Source of the DNA: Belnapia moabensis DSM 16746
GTDB lineage: Bacteria; Pseudomonadota; Alphaproteobacteria; Acetobacterales; Acetobacteraceae
Length of the DNA: 59,038 nucleotides
Reading direction: 5' to 3'
NCBI RefSeq assembly: GCF_000745835.1
Contig: NZ_JQKB01000034.1
Coordinates: 1-59,038, forward strand
Part shown: piece after piece, positions 48,185 through 57,831 of the stretch
Numbering within the stretch: position 1 is the stretch's first letter
How the letters are laid out: each line of letters starts with the position of its first letter
Position numbers and translations under genes: made by a program
The notes under the pieces: generated by a model
Told to the model about the DNA's origin: nothing
Databases searched by the model: none
What the model saw: only the letters and a program-made list of their open reading frames with translations

Positions 48185-49423
48185 ATGTCGAGGATTGCCC
48201 GTCGCCCGCTGCTTGGCGGCATCGCCGCCTTGGCCGCGCCGCGCCTCGCCCGGGCGCAGGGCACGGCGCCGGCCAATGAGCTGAGGCTGGGGGCGCTCTT
48301 CCCCTTCAGCGGCAGCCTCGCCCTGCTGGGCGACGAGAGCTTCCGCGGGCTGGAGCTGGCGGCCGAGGAGCGCAATGCGGTGGGCGGGCTGCTGGCGCGG
48401 GCGATCCGGCTGGTGCGCGGCGATGCGGCGGGAACGGACCAGGCCGTCGCCGAGCTGCGGCGGCTGCAAGGGGCGGAGCGGGTGGCGGCGGGGTTCGGCA
48501 CCTATGCCTCGCATCTCGGCTTCGCGGCGAGCCAAGCGGCGGAGTTGCAGGGCTTTCCCTTCTTCGAGCTGGGCGCCATCGCGGACCCGATCACCGAGCG
48601 GGGGTTCCGGACGCTCTTCCGGCTCTGCCCGAGGGCGAGCGACTTCGCGCGGGATTCGGTCGCCGTGGTATCGGAGGTGCTGGCGGGGGCCTGGTCGACG
48701 CCGGCGGAGGCGCTGCGCATCGCCATCCTCCATGAGGAGGGGCTCTACGGCCAGGCGGTGAGCGGGGCGCAGGAGGCGCAGCTCAAGGCGCGCGGGCTGA
48801 ACCAAGTGGAGCGCATCGGATATGCGGCGCGAAGCGTCGACCTCTCGCCGCTGGTGCAGCGGCTGCGCGCGGTGGGCGCCGATGTGGTGCTGCATACCGG
48901 CTACCAGAACGACATCGTGCTGTTCCATCGCGCCATGAAGGAGGCGGGCTGGCGGCCGCGCATGGTGATCGGCGCGGGGGCGGGCTACAGCCTGACGGAT
49001 ACGGCGCGCTCGATCGGGCCGGATTTCGACGGCACGCTCAATGTCGACTTCCCGCAGGTGGCGGTGAACGAGGCGGTGGCGCCGGGGGTGCGCGACTTCG
49101 TCGAGTTGTACAAGCGGCGCTACGGCAGCGACCCGCGCTCCGGCCATTCGCTGGCGAGCTATGTCGGCGCGCGGCTGGTGCTGGATGCGATGCAGCGGGC
49201 GGCCGGGCTGGAGCGGGACAAGCTGCGCGCGACGCTGCTGGCGACGGATGTGGCGGAAGGCGCGACGCCGAATGGCTGGGGGGCGCGCTTCGACGAGAAA
49301 GGGCAGAACCTGCGCGCGCGGCCGCTGCTGGCGCAGTGGCAGGGCGGGCGGCTGGTGACGGTGGGGCCGGCCGAGGCGGCGGTGGCACAGCTTCGGCCGG
49401 TGATGGGGGCTACTCCACCTTGA
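48185..49423 (+). CDS. Branched-chain amino acid-type ABC binding protein (orphan)
   Basis: A 412-residue periplasmic binding protein of the LivJ-like Peripla_BP_6 fold. The signal peptide (about 1-24) ends RLARAQG. The mature chain starts with LRLGALFPFSGSLALLGDESFRGLELAAEERN, the usual ligand-loop pattern, and continues with IAILHEEGLYGQAVS and VLHTGYQNDIVLFHRAMK. No LivHMGF genes are near, so it works with a permease elsewhere or as a sensor. The ATG at 48185 is preferred over 48179 because GGGAGG (48173-48178) then has a normal 6-base spacing. The end overlaps the convergent Bug gene by 14 bases. Confidence 0.83.
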   Translation: MSRIARRPLLGGIAALAAPRLARAQGTAPANELRLGALFPFSGSLALLGDESFRGLELAAEERNAVGGLLARAIRLVRGDAAGTDQAVAELRRLQGAERVAAGFGTYASHLGFAASQAAELQGFPFFELGAIADPITERGFRTLFRLCPRASDFARDSVAVVSEVLAGAWSTPAEALRIAILHEEGLYGQAVSGAQEAQLKARGLNQVERIGYAARSVDLSPLVQRLRAVGADVVLHTGYQNDIVLFHRAMKEAGWRPRMVIGAGAGYSLTDTARSIGPDFDGTLNVDFPQVAVNEAVAPGVRDFVELYKRRYGSDPRSGHSLASYVGARLVLDAMQRAAGLERDKLRATLLATDVAEGATPNGWGARFDEKGQNLRARPLLAQWQGGRLVTVGPAEAAVAQLRPVMGATPP

Positions 49424-50378
49424 TGCCGGCGTCCCGGATGATTGCCTCCCATTTCGTGATCTCGTCGGTCAGCCAGCGCTTCGCCGTCTCGGGCGTGGTG
49501 TCGCTACGGACCAGCATGGTGAGGTCGCTGAGGCGCTGCTGCACGCTCGCCTGAGCCGCTGCCTTGTTGAAGGCGGCGTTGATCTGCTCGACGATGGGCG
49601 CGGGCGTGCCGGATGGGGCGAAGACCATGTGCCAGGTGTAGCTCTCGGCATTAGCGACGCCGCCCTCGGCGAAGGTCGGGATGTCGGGCGCCTGGGGCAG
49701 GCGCTGGGCGGAGGAGATGCCGAGGGCGCGGGCATCGCCGCGCTTCGCGAAGGTGAGGCCTCCGGCGGCGACATCCATGAACATGGCGAGGCGGCCGGAG
49801 AGCAAATCCGGCATGCCCGCCGCAGAGCCGCGATAGGGGATGTGGTTGACCTTGAGGTCGCCGGCGCGCTTCAGCAGCAGCTCCGTCGCCAGGTGGACCG
49901 CGCCGCCGACGCCGCTGCTGCCGTAGTCGTATTCGCCGGGCTTGCTGCGGAACAGCGCGACAGCCTCCTGCAGGGTCTTCGCGGGGAGGTCGTTGTTGAC
50001 CAACAGGATCATCGGGATCACGCCGAGCAGCGCGACGGGTTGGAAATCGCCGACCGGGTCGAAGGCGAGGCGCGGGAAGAGCGGGCGCAGCACGGAATGG
50101 GCGATGGTGCTGTAGAGCAGGGTGTGGCCGTCCTTCGGGGCGGTGGCCACCGCCTCCGTGCCGACGACGACGCCGGCGCCGGTGCGGTTCTCGACGACGA
50201 CGCGCTGCGGCAGGAGCTTCGACACCTCCTCGGCGAAGAGGCGGGCGGGGATGTCGGTCGGGCCGCCGGCGGCGAAGGGGACGATCAGGCGGATCGGCTG
50301 GTTGGGCCAGGCGGGCTGGGCGCGCAGCGACGTGGCGGGCAGGATGGCGGCGGCGGCGAGCAGGCTGCGGCGATGCAT
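49410..50378 (-). CDS. Bug/TctC-family receptor (second orphan)
   Basis: A 322-residue receptor. The signal peptide is MHRRSLLAAAAILPATSLRA (cleavage before Q). The Bug patterns are IRLIVPFAAGGPTDIPARLF, VVVENRTGAGVVVGTEAVA, VNHIPYRGSAAGMPDLLSG and a late EGGVANAESYTWHMVFAPSGTPAPIV. There is no TctA/TctB nearby. It lies just downstream of the UgpC gene on the same strand, 54 bases away, but its family has no link to ABC importers, so it is likely a separate unit. GGGAGACATCC precedes the ATG. Ligand unknown. Confidence 0.86.
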   Translation of the reverse strand: MHRRSLLAAAAILPATSLRAQPAWPNQPIRLIVPFAAGGPTDIPARLFAEEVSKLLPQRVVVENRTGAGVVVGTEAVATAPKDGHTLLYSTIAHSVLRPLFPRLAFDPVGDFQPVALLGVIPMILLVNNDLPAKTLQEAVALFRSKPGEYDYGSSGVGGAVHLATELLLKRAGDLKVNHIPYRGSAAGMPDLLSGRLAMFMDVAAGGLTFAKRGDARALGISSAQRLPQAPDIPTFAEGGVANAESYTWHMVFAPSGTPAPIVEQINAAFNKAAAQASVQQRLSDLTMLVRSDTTPETAKRWLTDEITKWEAIIRDAGIKVE

Positions 50379-50432
50379 GGATGTCTCCCGGTGGGCTTCG
50401 TTGCCCTTGCCGGGCATCTTGGCCCCCGGGGG

Positions 50433-51497
50433 CTAGGGGTCAAGCCGCTTGCCGGTCTCGCCGTCGAAGACGTGCAGCGCGGCGGCGGGGAATGCGACGG
50501 GGAGGCTCGGCGCATCCGGCGCGGGGCCAGCGAGCTTCACCACCAGCGCCTCGCCGCTCGGCAGCTTGCCATGCAGCACGGTCTCGGAGCCGAGTGGCTC
50601 CACCAGGTCGAGCGGCATGGGGATGCCGCCTTCGGCGAGGTCCATATGCTCGGGGCGGATGCCGATGGTGAGCGGCCTCCCCGCCCCGCCCGCGCGCGGG
50701 CCGTCGGCGAAGCGGAGTACCGGGCCGGCTTTCAGCGCGACGGCGTGGCCGCCTTCCACCAGGGTGCCGGAGAGGAAGTTCATCGCGGGGCTGCCGATGA
50801 AGCCGGCGACATAGGTGTCGGCGGGGCGGGCCCAGATCTCCATCGGCGTTGCGATCTGCGCGGCATGGCCGGCATGCATGACGACGAGGCGGTCGCCGAG
50901 GGTCATCGCCTCGGTCTGGTCGTGGGTGACGAAGAGCGAGGTGACGCCGAGGCGGCGTTGCAGCCGCCTGATTTCGGCGCGCATCTGCACGCGGAGCTTG
51001 GCGTCGAGGTTGGAGAGCGGCTCATCGAAGAGGAAAAGCTTCGGCTCGCGGACGATGGCGCGGCCCATGGCGACGCGCTGGCGCTGGCCGCCGGAGAGCT
51101 GGCGCGGGCGACGCGTCAGCAATGCCTCGATGCCGAGCAGGCCGGCGGCCTCGGCGACGCGGCGGGCGATCTCGGCCTTCGGCAGGCCGCGGATCTTGAG
51201 GCCATAGGCCATGTTCTGCTCGACCGTCATATGCGGGTAGAGCGCGTAGTTCTGGAAGACCATGGCGATGTCGCGCTCGGCCGGCTCCAGCGCCGTGACC
51301 TCGCGGCCGGCGATGCGGATGCTGCCGGAGGTTGCCGTCTCGAGGCCGGCGACGATCCGCAGGAGCGTCGACTTGCCGCAGCCGGAGGCGCCGACGATGA
51401 CGATCATCTCGCCATCCTCGACGGCAAGGTCGATGCCGTGCAGGACATGGGTGGGGCCGAAGGACTTCGTCAGTCCGGTGACCTCGAGGCTGGCCAT
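50433..51497 (-). CDS. ugpC: ABC importer ATPase UgpC-like
   Basis: A 354-residue MalK/UgpC-type ATPase. Walker [10 protein letters not shown] (about 38-46), the Q-loop [22 protein letters not shown], signature [36 protein letters not shown] and the H-loop [11 protein letters not shown] are in order. A C-terminal TOBE-type regulatory domain (about 240-354) follows. It powers import of the solute bound by the UgpB-like protein. The start shares a base with the stop of the ugpE gene. It is the last gene of the ugpBAEC-type operon. Confidence 0.92.
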   Translation of the reverse strand: MASLEVTGLTKSFGPTHVLHGIDLAVEDGEMIVIVGASGCGKSTLLRIVAGLETATSGSIRIAGREVTALEPAERDIAMVFQNYALYPHMTVEQNMAYGLKIRGLPKAEIARRVAEAAGLLGIEALLTRRPRQLSGGQRQRVAMGRAIVREPKLFLFDEPLSNLDAKLRVQMRAEIRRLQRRLGVTSLFVTHDQTEAMTLGDRLVVMHAGHAAQIATPMEIWARPADTYVAGFIGSPAMNFLSGTLVEGGHAVALKAGPVLRFADGPRAGGAGRPLTIGIRPEHMDLAEGGIPMPLDLVEPLGSETVLHGKLPSGEALVVKLAGPAPDAPSLPVAFPAAALHVFDGETGKRLDP

Positions 51498-52330
51498 TAC
51501 TTCTCGGTCTCCGTCAGGCCCTTGAGGAACCAGCGTTGCATCAGCAGGACCACGGCGACGGGCGGCAGCAGCGAGAGCACCGCCATGGCCATGATGACAT
51601 TCCATTCGTTCTGCGCGTCGCCGGTGCCGATCATCTTGGCCATGCCGACGACGATGGTCTCGAGGCTGCGGTCGTTCACCACCAGCAGCGGCCAGAGATA
51701 CTGATTCCAGCCATAGATGAAGAGGATGACGAAGAGGGCGGCGATGTTCGTCACTGAGAGCGGCAGCAGGATGTCGCGGAAGAAGCGCATCGGGCCGGCG
51801 CCGTCCATCTTCGCCGCCTCGACATATTCGTCGGGGATGGTGAGGAAGAACTGGCGGAAGAGCAGCGTCGCCGTGGCCGAGGCGATCAACGGGATGGTGA
51901 GGCCGGCCATGGAATTGAACAGGTCCATGCTGACGATGACCTGGTAGGTCGGGATGATGCGCACCTCGACGGGGAGCATCAGCGTCATGAAGATGGTCCA
52001 GAAGGCAATCATCCGGCCGGGGAAGCGGAAGAAGACGACGGCATAGGCGGAGAGCAGGGAGATGGCGATCTTCCCGACCGCGATGCAGAGCGCCATGATG
52101 GTGCTGTTCAGCAGCATCCGCGAGGCGGGCGAGACGGCGAAGCGGCCGGAGCCGCCGCTGACCCAGGCGGCGGTGTAGTTCTCGACTGCGTGGCTGCCGG
52201 GCAGCAGGGGGACGTCGCCGCGGCCGATCGTGCTGGCGTCGTGGGTCGAGCCGATCAGGGTGATGTAGATGGGCGTGGCGAAGATCAGCACGCCGAGCAG
52301 CAGCCAGAGATGCGGCCATGCGCGCTTCAT
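51497..52330 (-). CDS. ugpE: ABC importer permease UgpE-like
   Basis: A 277-residue permease with six membrane helices. The coupling (EAA) loop is [23 protein letters not shown], which contacts the ATPase. The N-terminus [31 protein letters not shown] and the C-terminus [15 protein letters not shown], with its [14 protein letters not shown] end, are typical of MalG/UgpE. The ATG at 52330 overlaps the ugpA stop, so the genes are translationally coupled. It forms the channel with UgpA. Confidence 0.9.
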   Translation of the reverse strand: MKRAWPHLWLLLGVLIFATPIYITLIGSTHDASTIGRGDVPLLPGSHAVENYTAAWVSGGSGRFAVSPASRMLLNSTIMALCIAVGKIAISLLSAYAVVFFRFPGRMIAFWTIFMTLMLPVEVRIIPTYQVIVSMDLFNSMAGLTIPLIASATATLLFRQFFLTIPDEYVEAAKMDGAGPMRFFRDILLPLSVTNIAALFVILFIYGWNQYLWPLLVVNDRSLETIVVGMAKMIGTGDAQNEWNVIMAMAVLSLLPPVAVVLLMQRWFLKGLTETEK

Positions 52331-53208
52331 CAGTAGTGGACCTTGCGCTCGATGAAGCGGAATTGCACCGCCGTCAGCGCGATGACGAGGATCATCAGGA
52401 TCACCGACTGGGCGGAGGAGCTGCCGAGATTCACGTTCTGCACGCCCTCGACATAGACCTTGTAGATCAGCGTCTCGGTCGCCTTGCCGGGGCCGCCGCC
52501 GGTCAGCGCGTGGATGACGCCGAAGGTATCGAAGAAGGCGTAGACGAGGTTCACCACCAGCAGGAAGAAGGCGGTGGGCGAGAGCAGCGGCAGGATGATG
52601 GTCCAGAAGCGGCGCACCGGCTTGGCGCCGTCGATCGCTGCCGCTTCCAGCACGGCGCGGGGAATGGATTGCAGGCCGGCGAGGAAGAAGATGAAGTTGT
52701 AGCTCACCTGCTTCCAGGCGGCGGCGACGATGATGAGCAGCATCGCCTGGTTGCCGTTCAGCTTGTAGTCCCAGGCGATGCCGGCCTCGTTCAGCGCGCG
52801 GCCGACGAGGCCGATCGAGGGGTGGAAGAGGAAGAGCCAGAGCACGGCGGCGACGGCGGGGGCGACCGCATAGGGCCAGATCAGCAGGGTGCGGTAGATA
52901 TTGGCGCCGCGGATCGACTTGTCGGCCTGGACGGCCAGGAAGAGCGCGGTGCCCATGGCGAGCACGGCGACGGCGGTGGAGAAGATCAGCGTGTTGTACG
53001 CGGCACCGCGCCATTCGGGCTCCGCCAGGACCTCGGTGAAATTGCGGATGCCTACGAATTGGGAGCTCATGCCCCAGGGGTCCTCCTGCAGCAGGGACTG
53101 CCAGATGGCGGCCCCCGCTGGCCAGAGGAAGAAGATGGCGGTGATGACGAGCTGCGGCGCGAGCAGCAGCAGCGGCAGCGCCGTGCCCTTGAAGACTGTC
53201 TTGCGCAC
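52330..53208 (-). CDS. ugpA: ABC importer permease UgpA-like
   Basis: A 292-residue permease with six membrane helices beginning [32 protein letters not shown], the UgpA-type start. The EAA loop is [23 protein letters not shown]. The C-terminal part ([32 protein letters not shown]) is the family's signature. It pairs with UgpE. The gene begins 13 bases after the ugpB-like stop, so it is in the same operon. Confidence 0.9.
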   Translation of the reverse strand: MRKTVFKGTALPLLLLAPQLVITAIFFLWPAGAAIWQSLLQEDPWGMSSQFVGIRNFTEVLAEPEWRGAAYNTLIFSTAVAVLAMGTALFLAVQADKSIRGANIYRTLLIWPYAVAPAVAAVLWLFLFHPSIGLVGRALNEAGIAWDYKLNGNQAMLLIIVAAAWKQVSYNFIFFLAGLQSIPRAVLEAAAIDGAKPVRRFWTIILPLLSPTAFFLLVVNLVYAFFDTFGVIHALTGGGPGKATETLIYKVYVEGVQNVNLGSSSAQSVILMILVIALTAVQFRFIERKVHY

Positions 53209-53221
53209 GGCGCTTTCCCGA

Positions 53222-54571
53222 TCAGCCGCGGTTCTGGCGCTCGAAGTTACGCAGCACCGTATTCGCCCGCTGCGTCACCGCCTCCATCGCCTGCTGGCCG
53301 TTCTGCTGGCCCTGGAAGGACTTCTCCATCTCTTCCTGGATGATGTTGCGGATCTCGACATAGCCGCCGAGGCGGATGCCGCGGGTATTCGGCGTGGTCT
53401 CGCCGCCGCGGAGAAGCTGCTCGATGGCGACTTCCGTGCCGGGGTTCTTCTCGTAGAAGCCTTGCGACTTCGCCACCTGGTAGCTGGCGCGCCGGACCGG
53501 GACGTAGCCGGTGTCCATGTGCCACTTTGCGTCGATCTCGGGCTGGCTGAGATAGCGGTAGAACTCCGCCACGCCCTTCCACTCGGCGGCGTTGCGGCCG
53601 CCGGAGGGGCCGCGGTTCAGTGCCCAGAAGCTGGCGCCGCCGATGATGCTGTTGCGCGGCGCGCCGGCGACATCGCTGTAATAAGGCAGCATGGCGGTGC
53701 CCCAGGCGAAGCGCGACTCGCGCAGCAGGCGGGCGCGCAGGCTGGAGGAGGCCATGGTGAGGCTGACCTCGCCGGCCGGGAAGAGCGCATCCGCCGCGTT
53801 GTCGCGGCCGCCATACTTGAACAGCCCGTCCTTCTGCCAGGCGATCAGGTTGTTCATGTGGCGGACCATCACAGGGTTGTTCACCTGCATGGTGGCGCCG
53901 AGGCCATCGAAGCCGTTGCCGAGGCTGGCGAGCGGGATGTTGTGGATGGCCGAGACCTGCTCGACCTGGACCCAAGCCGGCCAGGAGGTGGTCATCGGGC
54001 TGGCGATGCCGGCGGCCTTCAGCTTCTTGATCGCCTCGGCCAGCTCCTCCCAGGTTTTCGGCGGCATCTCCGGGTCGAGGCCGGCGCGCTTGAAGTGGTC
54101 CTTGTTGTAGAACATCGTCGCGGTGGAGCTGTTGAACGGCATGCTCATCTGCCGCCCGTCGGAGGCCTGGTAGTAGCCGCGCACCGCGGGGAGGTAGTCG
54201 TTGAAGTCGATGCTGACGCCAGCTTCGGCAAGCAGCTCATAAACCGGCTTCACCGCGCGGCCGGCGGCCATCATCGTGCCGGTGCCGACCTCGAACATCT
54301 GCACGACATGCGGCGCGGCATTGGCGCGGAAGGCGGCGATGGCGGCGACCATCGTCTCCGGATAGGAGCCGCGGAAGGAGGGGACGACCTTCACCCCCTG
54401 CTGCGACGCGTTGAAGGCGGCGACGATCACCTCGAGCTGGCCGCCGAGCGGCTGCGCCAGGCCGTGCCAGAACTGGATCTCGACCGGCGCCTGGGCGGCG
54501 GCGGGGCGGGTGCGGGTGGCGGCGATGGCCGCGGCGGCCAGGCTGGCCTGGGCCAGGAAACGGCGCCTCAT
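53222..54571 (-). CDS. ugpB: Extracellular binding protein UgpB-like
   Basis: A 449-residue periplasmic receptor. The signal peptide [20 protein letters not shown] contains RRRF and may be a Tat signal, ending about AAAQA. The mature protein begins [29 protein letters not shown], the classical sn-glycerol-3-phosphate (UgpB) start, followed by [21 protein letters not shown] and [21 protein letters not shown]. Together with ugpA, ugpE and ugpC it forms a complete glycerol-3-phosphate or glycerophosphodiester importer. The usual phosphodiesterase (ugpQ) is absent. It is the first gene; its promoter must lie in the 115 bases up to 54686. Confidence 0.9.
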   Translation of the reverse strand: MRRRFLAQASLAAAAIAATRTRPAAAQAPVEIQFWHGLAQPLGGQLEVIVAAFNASQQGVKVVPSFRGSYPETMVAAIAAFRANAAPHVVQMFEVGTGTMMAAGRAVKPVYELLAEAGVSIDFNDYLPAVRGYYQASDGRQMSMPFNSSTATMFYNKDHFKRAGLDPEMPPKTWEELAEAIKKLKAAGIASPMTTSWPAWVQVEQVSAIHNIPLASLGNGFDGLGATMQVNNPVMVRHMNNLIAWQKDGLFKYGGRDNAADALFPAGEVSLTMASSSLRARLLRESRFAWGTAMLPYYSDVAGAPRNSIIGGASFWALNRGPSGGRNAAEWKGVAEFYRYLSQPEIDAKWHMDTGYVPVRRASYQVAKSQGFYEKNPGTEVAIEQLLRGGETTPNTRGIRLGGYVEIRNIIQEEMEKSFQGQQNGQQAMEAVTQRANTVLRNFERQNRG

Positions 54572-54686
54572 GACGTGAACTCTCCCAATGATCTCGTTGC
54601 CGGGGCCGCCGGTTAGCGGCGCCAGGTTGCGGCTTCGTGCCAGTCTTGTGACAGATAGATGAAGCCCGCGTGTCGCGGCAAGCCGG

Positions 54687-55850
54687 TCAGGCGGTCAGTT
54701 TCTCGTAGAGCTCCGGGTCGGTGGCGCCTTCGGTGCCGAATAGGAGGATGCGGCTCTCTGGGGTGAGGCCGAGCGCGCCGCGGGCGAAAGGCTCCCGAGC
54801 GGCCAACAACAGGCCGGCGAGGCCGGCGACGGCGCTCTCGCCCGCGACCAGCTTCGGCTGGCGGCGGGCGAGGAGGCGCATGCAGTCGACGGCGCTGGCA
54901 TCGGGGATCGCCATGAAGGCGAAGCCGGCCCGCTCCAGCTCCTGCCAGGCGAGCAGGCTCGGCTCGCCGCAGGCGAGGCCGGCCATGAGGGTGTCCAAAT
55001 CGCCCTCGACGGAGATGGGCTCGCCGGCCTCGGCGCTGGCCATGAGGCAGGCGGCCCGCTCCGGCTCGACGACGACGATGCGAGGGCCGTCGAGCCCGTA
55101 GCGGGCGCGCATCTGCACCGAGACGGCCGCCGCCAGCCCGCCGACGCCGCCCTGGATGAAGACATGGGTGGGCGGGGCGGGGATGGCCTCCGCCGCCTCC
55201 TCGGCCATCAACCGGTAGCCCTGCATGACGTCGCGGGGGACCTCCGTGTAGCCGGGATAGGAGGTGTCGGAGACGACGTGCCAGCCTTTCTCCGTCGCCT
55301 CGCGCTGGGCGGCGCGCACGGCATCGTCATAAGTGCCGGGGACGACGCGGATCTCGGCGCCGTAGCGGGCGATGGCGTCGCGGCGGCCCTGGCTCACGCC
55401 CTCATGGACGAAGATGACGCAGGCGGCGCCGAAGCGCTGGGCGCCCCAGGCGACGCTGCGGCCGTGGTTGCCGTCGGTCGCGCAGGTGACGGTGATGGCG
55501 CGGGTCGCCTCGCGGTGGGTGCCGTCGGTCAGTTCCGCCGCCGTCGCGGAGTTGGCGGTGCCGCGCTTGGCCAGCTCGGCCTGGAGCAGCTTCATCACGG
55601 CATAGGCGCCGCCGAGGGCCTTGAAGCTGCCGAGGCCGAAGCGGCCGCCCTCGTCCTTCCAGTGCACGGCGGCGAGGCGGGCGGATTTCGCCACATCCTC
55701 GAGCGCGACGAGCGGGGTCGGCGCATAGCCCGCCCAGGCGGCGATCTCCTCGCGCGCACGGCGGAAGCCGCCTTCGGGCAGCACGACGACGCCGGGCGTG
55801 CCGTGGTGGCGGTTGAGGATCAGGCGGAAGGGGCGGTTCGGGATGCTCAT
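54687..55850 (-). CDS. dpaL: Diaminopropionate ammonia-lyase
   Basis: A 387-residue PLP enzyme of the tryptophan-synthase-beta fold. The PLP lysine is Lys77 in RFGLGSFKALGGAYAV, the CATDGNHGRSVAWGA segment carries the second acid-base aspartate (Asp126), and the phosphate-binding loop is IQGGVGGLAAAVSVQ. DpaL breaks 2,3-diaminopropionate (either enantiomer) to pyruvate and two ammonia, through a reactive 2-aminoacrylate. The RidA-type gene that normally mops up that intermediate lies 1.1 kb away but is frameshifted. The ATG at 55850 leaves 111 bases to the divergent denD-like gene. Confidence 0.88.
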   Translation of the reverse strand: MSIPNRPFRLILNRHHGTPGVVVLPEGGFRRAREEIAAWAGYAPTPLVALEDVAKSARLAAVHWKDEGGRFGLGSFKALGGAYAVMKLLQAELAKRGTANSATAAELTDGTHREATRAITVTCATDGNHGRSVAWGAQRFGAACVIFVHEGVSQGRRDAIARYGAEIRVVPGTYDDAVRAAQREATEKGWHVVSDTSYPGYTEVPRDVMQGYRLMAEEAAEAIPAPPTHVFIQGGVGGLAAAVSVQMRARYGLDGPRIVVVEPERAACLMASAEAGEPISVEGDLDTLMAGLACGEPSLLAWQELERAGFAFMAIPDASAVDCMRLLARRQPKLVAGESAVAGLAGLLLAAREPFARGALGLTPESRILLFGTEGATDPELYEKLTA

Positions 55851-55961
55851 GGAGGGGTTATCGCGCGACCCCTGCCCTGCCGCCACTGGCGGCTTGCGCC
55901 CGGAGAGGGGTGGCGCGACATCTATGCGCGAGGTTGGGCCGGGCAAGATCGGGAGAGCGCC

Positions 55962-56948
55962 ATGCAGATCACCATCCTGGGCGGGGGCGGGTTCCTTGGC
56001 CGCAAGCTGGCGGCGCGGCTGGCGCGCGAGGGCAGCCTTGGCGGCGAGGCGATCTCGGGCCTCACCCTGTTCGACCTGCACGCGCCGCCGGCGATGGAGG
56101 CGCCCTTCCCCGTCCGTTGCCTGGGTGGCGATGTGGCGGACCCTGAGCAGGTCGCGGCCGCCATCCCCGATGGCACGCGGGTGGTGGTGCATCTGGCGGC
56201 AGTGGTCTCGGCGCAGGCGGAGGCGGATTACGAGCTGGGGATGCGGGTGAACCTGCATGGCACGCTGGCGGTGATCGAGGCGTGCCGGCGGCTCGCCACC
56301 CCGCCCAGGGTGGTTTTCACCTCCTCCGTCGCCAGCTTCGGCGGCGGGCAGGAGGCGCGGCTGGAGGATGATGCGCGGCAGCTTCCGGGCAACAGCTATG
56401 GGGCCGAGAAGGCCGCCGCCGAGTTGCTGCTGCAGGATGCCTCGCGGCGCGGGATGCTGGATGCCGTCAGCCTGCGCCTGCCGACGGTGATCGTGCGGCC
56501 GGGGCGACCGAACAAGGCGGCGTCCTCCTTCGTCTCGGCAATCCTGCGCGAGCCGCTGCTCGGGCTGCCGACCGAGCTGCCGGTGCCGGAGGAGTTCGCG
56601 GTCTGGATCTGCTCGCCGCGGCGGGCGGTCGACTGGTTCCTCCATGCGATGGCGATGGATACGGCGCCGCTCGGGCTCGACCGCGGGATCAATCCGCCGG
56701 GGCGGAGTGCGACGGTCGGAAAGATGCTGAGCGCGCTCGAGAGCGTCGCCGGGCCGGAGGCGCGGGCGCTGGTGAAGCCTGTGCCGGATGCGGCGGTGGA
56801 GGCGATCGTGGGCGGCTGGCCGGCGAGCTTCACGGCGGAGCGGGCGCGGCGGCTGCTCGGCTTCTCGGAGCAGGAATCGCTGGAGGAGATCATCCAGGGC
56901 TTCATCGAGGATGACCTTGCCGCGACCAGGGCCGAGCGGGGGCTGTAG
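55962..56948 (+). CDS. denD: NAD-dependent epimerase/dehydrogenase, D-erythronate dehydrogenase-like
   Basis: A 328-residue extended SDR. The cofactor motif GGGGFLGRKLA (7-17) is followed by VHLAAVVSAQAEADYELGMRVNLHGT, FTSSVASFGG (Ser121/122) and the catalytic pair Tyr146/Lys150 in NSYGAEKAAAE. The phrase DYELGMRVNLHGT and the overall layout fit DenD, which oxidises D-erythronate at C2; related sugar-acid dehydrogenases are possible. No other den genes (denK, denH) are present. It is divergent from dpaL, and the broken RidA gene begins 3 bases after its stop, probably in the same transcript. Confidence 0.8.
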   Translation: MQITILGGGGFLGRKLAARLAREGSLGGEAISGLTLFDLHAPPAMEAPFPVRCLGGDVADPEQVAAAIPDGTRVVVHLAAVVSAQAEADYELGMRVNLHGTLAVIEACRRLATPPRVVFTSSVASFGGGQEARLEDDARQLPGNSYGAEKAAAELLLQDASRRGMLDAVSLRLPTVIVRPGRPNKAASSFVSAILREPLLGLPTELPVPEEFAVWICSPRRAVDWFLHAMAMDTAPLGLDRGINPPGRSATVGKMLSALESVAGPEARALVKPVPDAAVEAIVGGWPASFTAERARRLLGFSEQESLEEIIQGFIEDDLAATRAERGL

Positions 56949-56951
56949 CGG

Positions 56952-57343
56952 GTGCTGGAGATCGCCCGATTCGTGCTGCCGGATGCGCCGCAGCGCGTGG
57001 CGCCCTTCAGCCATGCGGTGCGGGCGGGCGGCTTCCTCTTCGTCACCGGGCAGATGCCGACGCTGCCGGGTGGCGGGCACGCCATGGTCGAGGGCGGGAT
57101 CGAGCCGAGGTGCGGCAGGTGATCGCCAACCTCAGGATGGTGCTGGCCGGGTGCGGGGCAGAGTGGGAGCGGACGGTCTTCGCGCGGGCCTATCTGACGA
57201 AGTTCGAGCGCGACTATGCGGCGATGAATGCGATCTGGGAGGCGAGCTTCCCGCCCGGCGGGCTGCCGGGGCGCCCCTGTGTCGGGGTCACGGGGCTGGC
57301 GGTTGAAGCGCTCGTCGAGATCGATCTCGCCGTCGCCTTCTAG
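56952..57343 (+). pseudogene. RidA family (2-iminobutanoate/2-iminopropanoate deaminase-like) gene with a frameshift
   Basis: From a GTG at 56952 the reading begins VLEIARFVLPDAPQRVAPFS, then HAVRAGGFLFVTGQMPTLPG. This is a RidA start, but it meets a TGA at 57120-57122. A second reading in another frame begins at EVRQVIANLRMVLAGCGAEWERTVFAR and runs to the RidA end VGVTGLAVEALVEIDLAVAF, stopping at 57343. The change of frame is near 57105-57110, where one base appears to be missing (GAGCCGAGGTG where GAGGCCGAGGTG would restore the frame). The intact gene would encode about 130 residues. It may be a true pseudogene or a sequence error. Confidence 0.82.
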
Positions 57344-57777
57344 CCTTCCTCCGTCGCGCCCTGCTCGATCAGGGCCGCGCGCATCGCGGGGGCGATCGGC
57401 ACCTTCTCGCCGCTGCCGTGGCGGACGAGGACCAGCACGGCGCGGCAGGTGAAGACGAGTCCGTCCTTCCAGATGGCGTAGTCCTGGGTCAGGCTGCTGC
57501 GGCGAAGCGTGGCGGGCCGCATGGTGACGGCGACCTCGTCGTCGAAGGCAAGCGGGCGGAGGTAGCGGACCTCCATCTGCGCCACGACCGGCCCCGGCTC
57601 GCCGAGCGCGAATCGGCCGCCGAGCGAAAGCCAGTGCGAGACGCGCAGGTCCTCGCAGAGGGCGAGATAGGCGGTGTTGTTGGCGTGGGCATACTGGTCG
57701 CATTCCGACCAGCGGATACGGTGGCGTCGGACTACCGCCCAACGCCCCTCGATCCCGAATTCCGCATCCTCGGCCAT
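57340..57777 (-). CDS. Hotdog-fold acyl-CoA thioesterase
   Basis: A 145-residue 4-hydroxybenzoyl-CoA thioesterase-type protein. The catalytic aspartate region is RWSECDQYAHANNTAYLALCED (Asp about 27), matching the DxxGHVNN pattern with small changes. EVRYLRPLAFDDEVAVTMRP and VFTCRAVLVLVRHGSGEKVPIA complete the hotdog fold. It cuts acyl-CoA thioesters; the chain specificity is unknown. It overlaps the end of the broken RidA gene by four bases on the other strand and is divergent from the GntR gene. Confidence 0.8.
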   Translation of the reverse strand: MAEDAEFGIEGRWAVVRRHRIRWSECDQYAHANNTAYLALCEDLRVSHWLSLGGRFALGEPGPVVAQMEVRYLRPLAFDDEVAVTMRPATLRRSSLTQDYAIWKDGLVFTCRAVLVLVRHGSGEKVPIAPAMRAALIEQGATEEG

Positions 57778-57799
57778 GGGCACCTCCGTGGCGGCAAGA

Positions 57800-57825
57800 C
57801 TGCCATGCCCGGGGCGGCATGGGCA
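57800..57825. promoter_or_regulatory. Imperfect palindrome upstream of the thioesterase gene
   Basis: CTGCCATGCC and GGCATGGGCAG (57800-57809 and 57815-57825) form a stem with one bulged base. It lies 23 bases outside the thioesterase start, preceded by the 15-base string CGGCAAGACTGCCAT shared with 32415-32429. It may be a regulatory site, for instance for the neighbouring GntR protein, or a small dispersed repeat. Confidence 0.4.
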
Positions 57826-57831
57826 GCGGGC

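Noticed and set aside
54687-57080. A 797-codon minus-strand reading joining DpaL with upstream sequence
   Set aside because: Only the last 387 codons match DpaL. The upstream part is Arg/His-rich antisense of the denD-like gene.
32415-57806. The 15-base CGGCAAGACTGCCAT as a proven repeat
   Set aside because: Shared strings of this length are expected by chance in a few pairs of positions in this much GC-rich DNA. It is noted only because both copies sit at palindromes in gaps.
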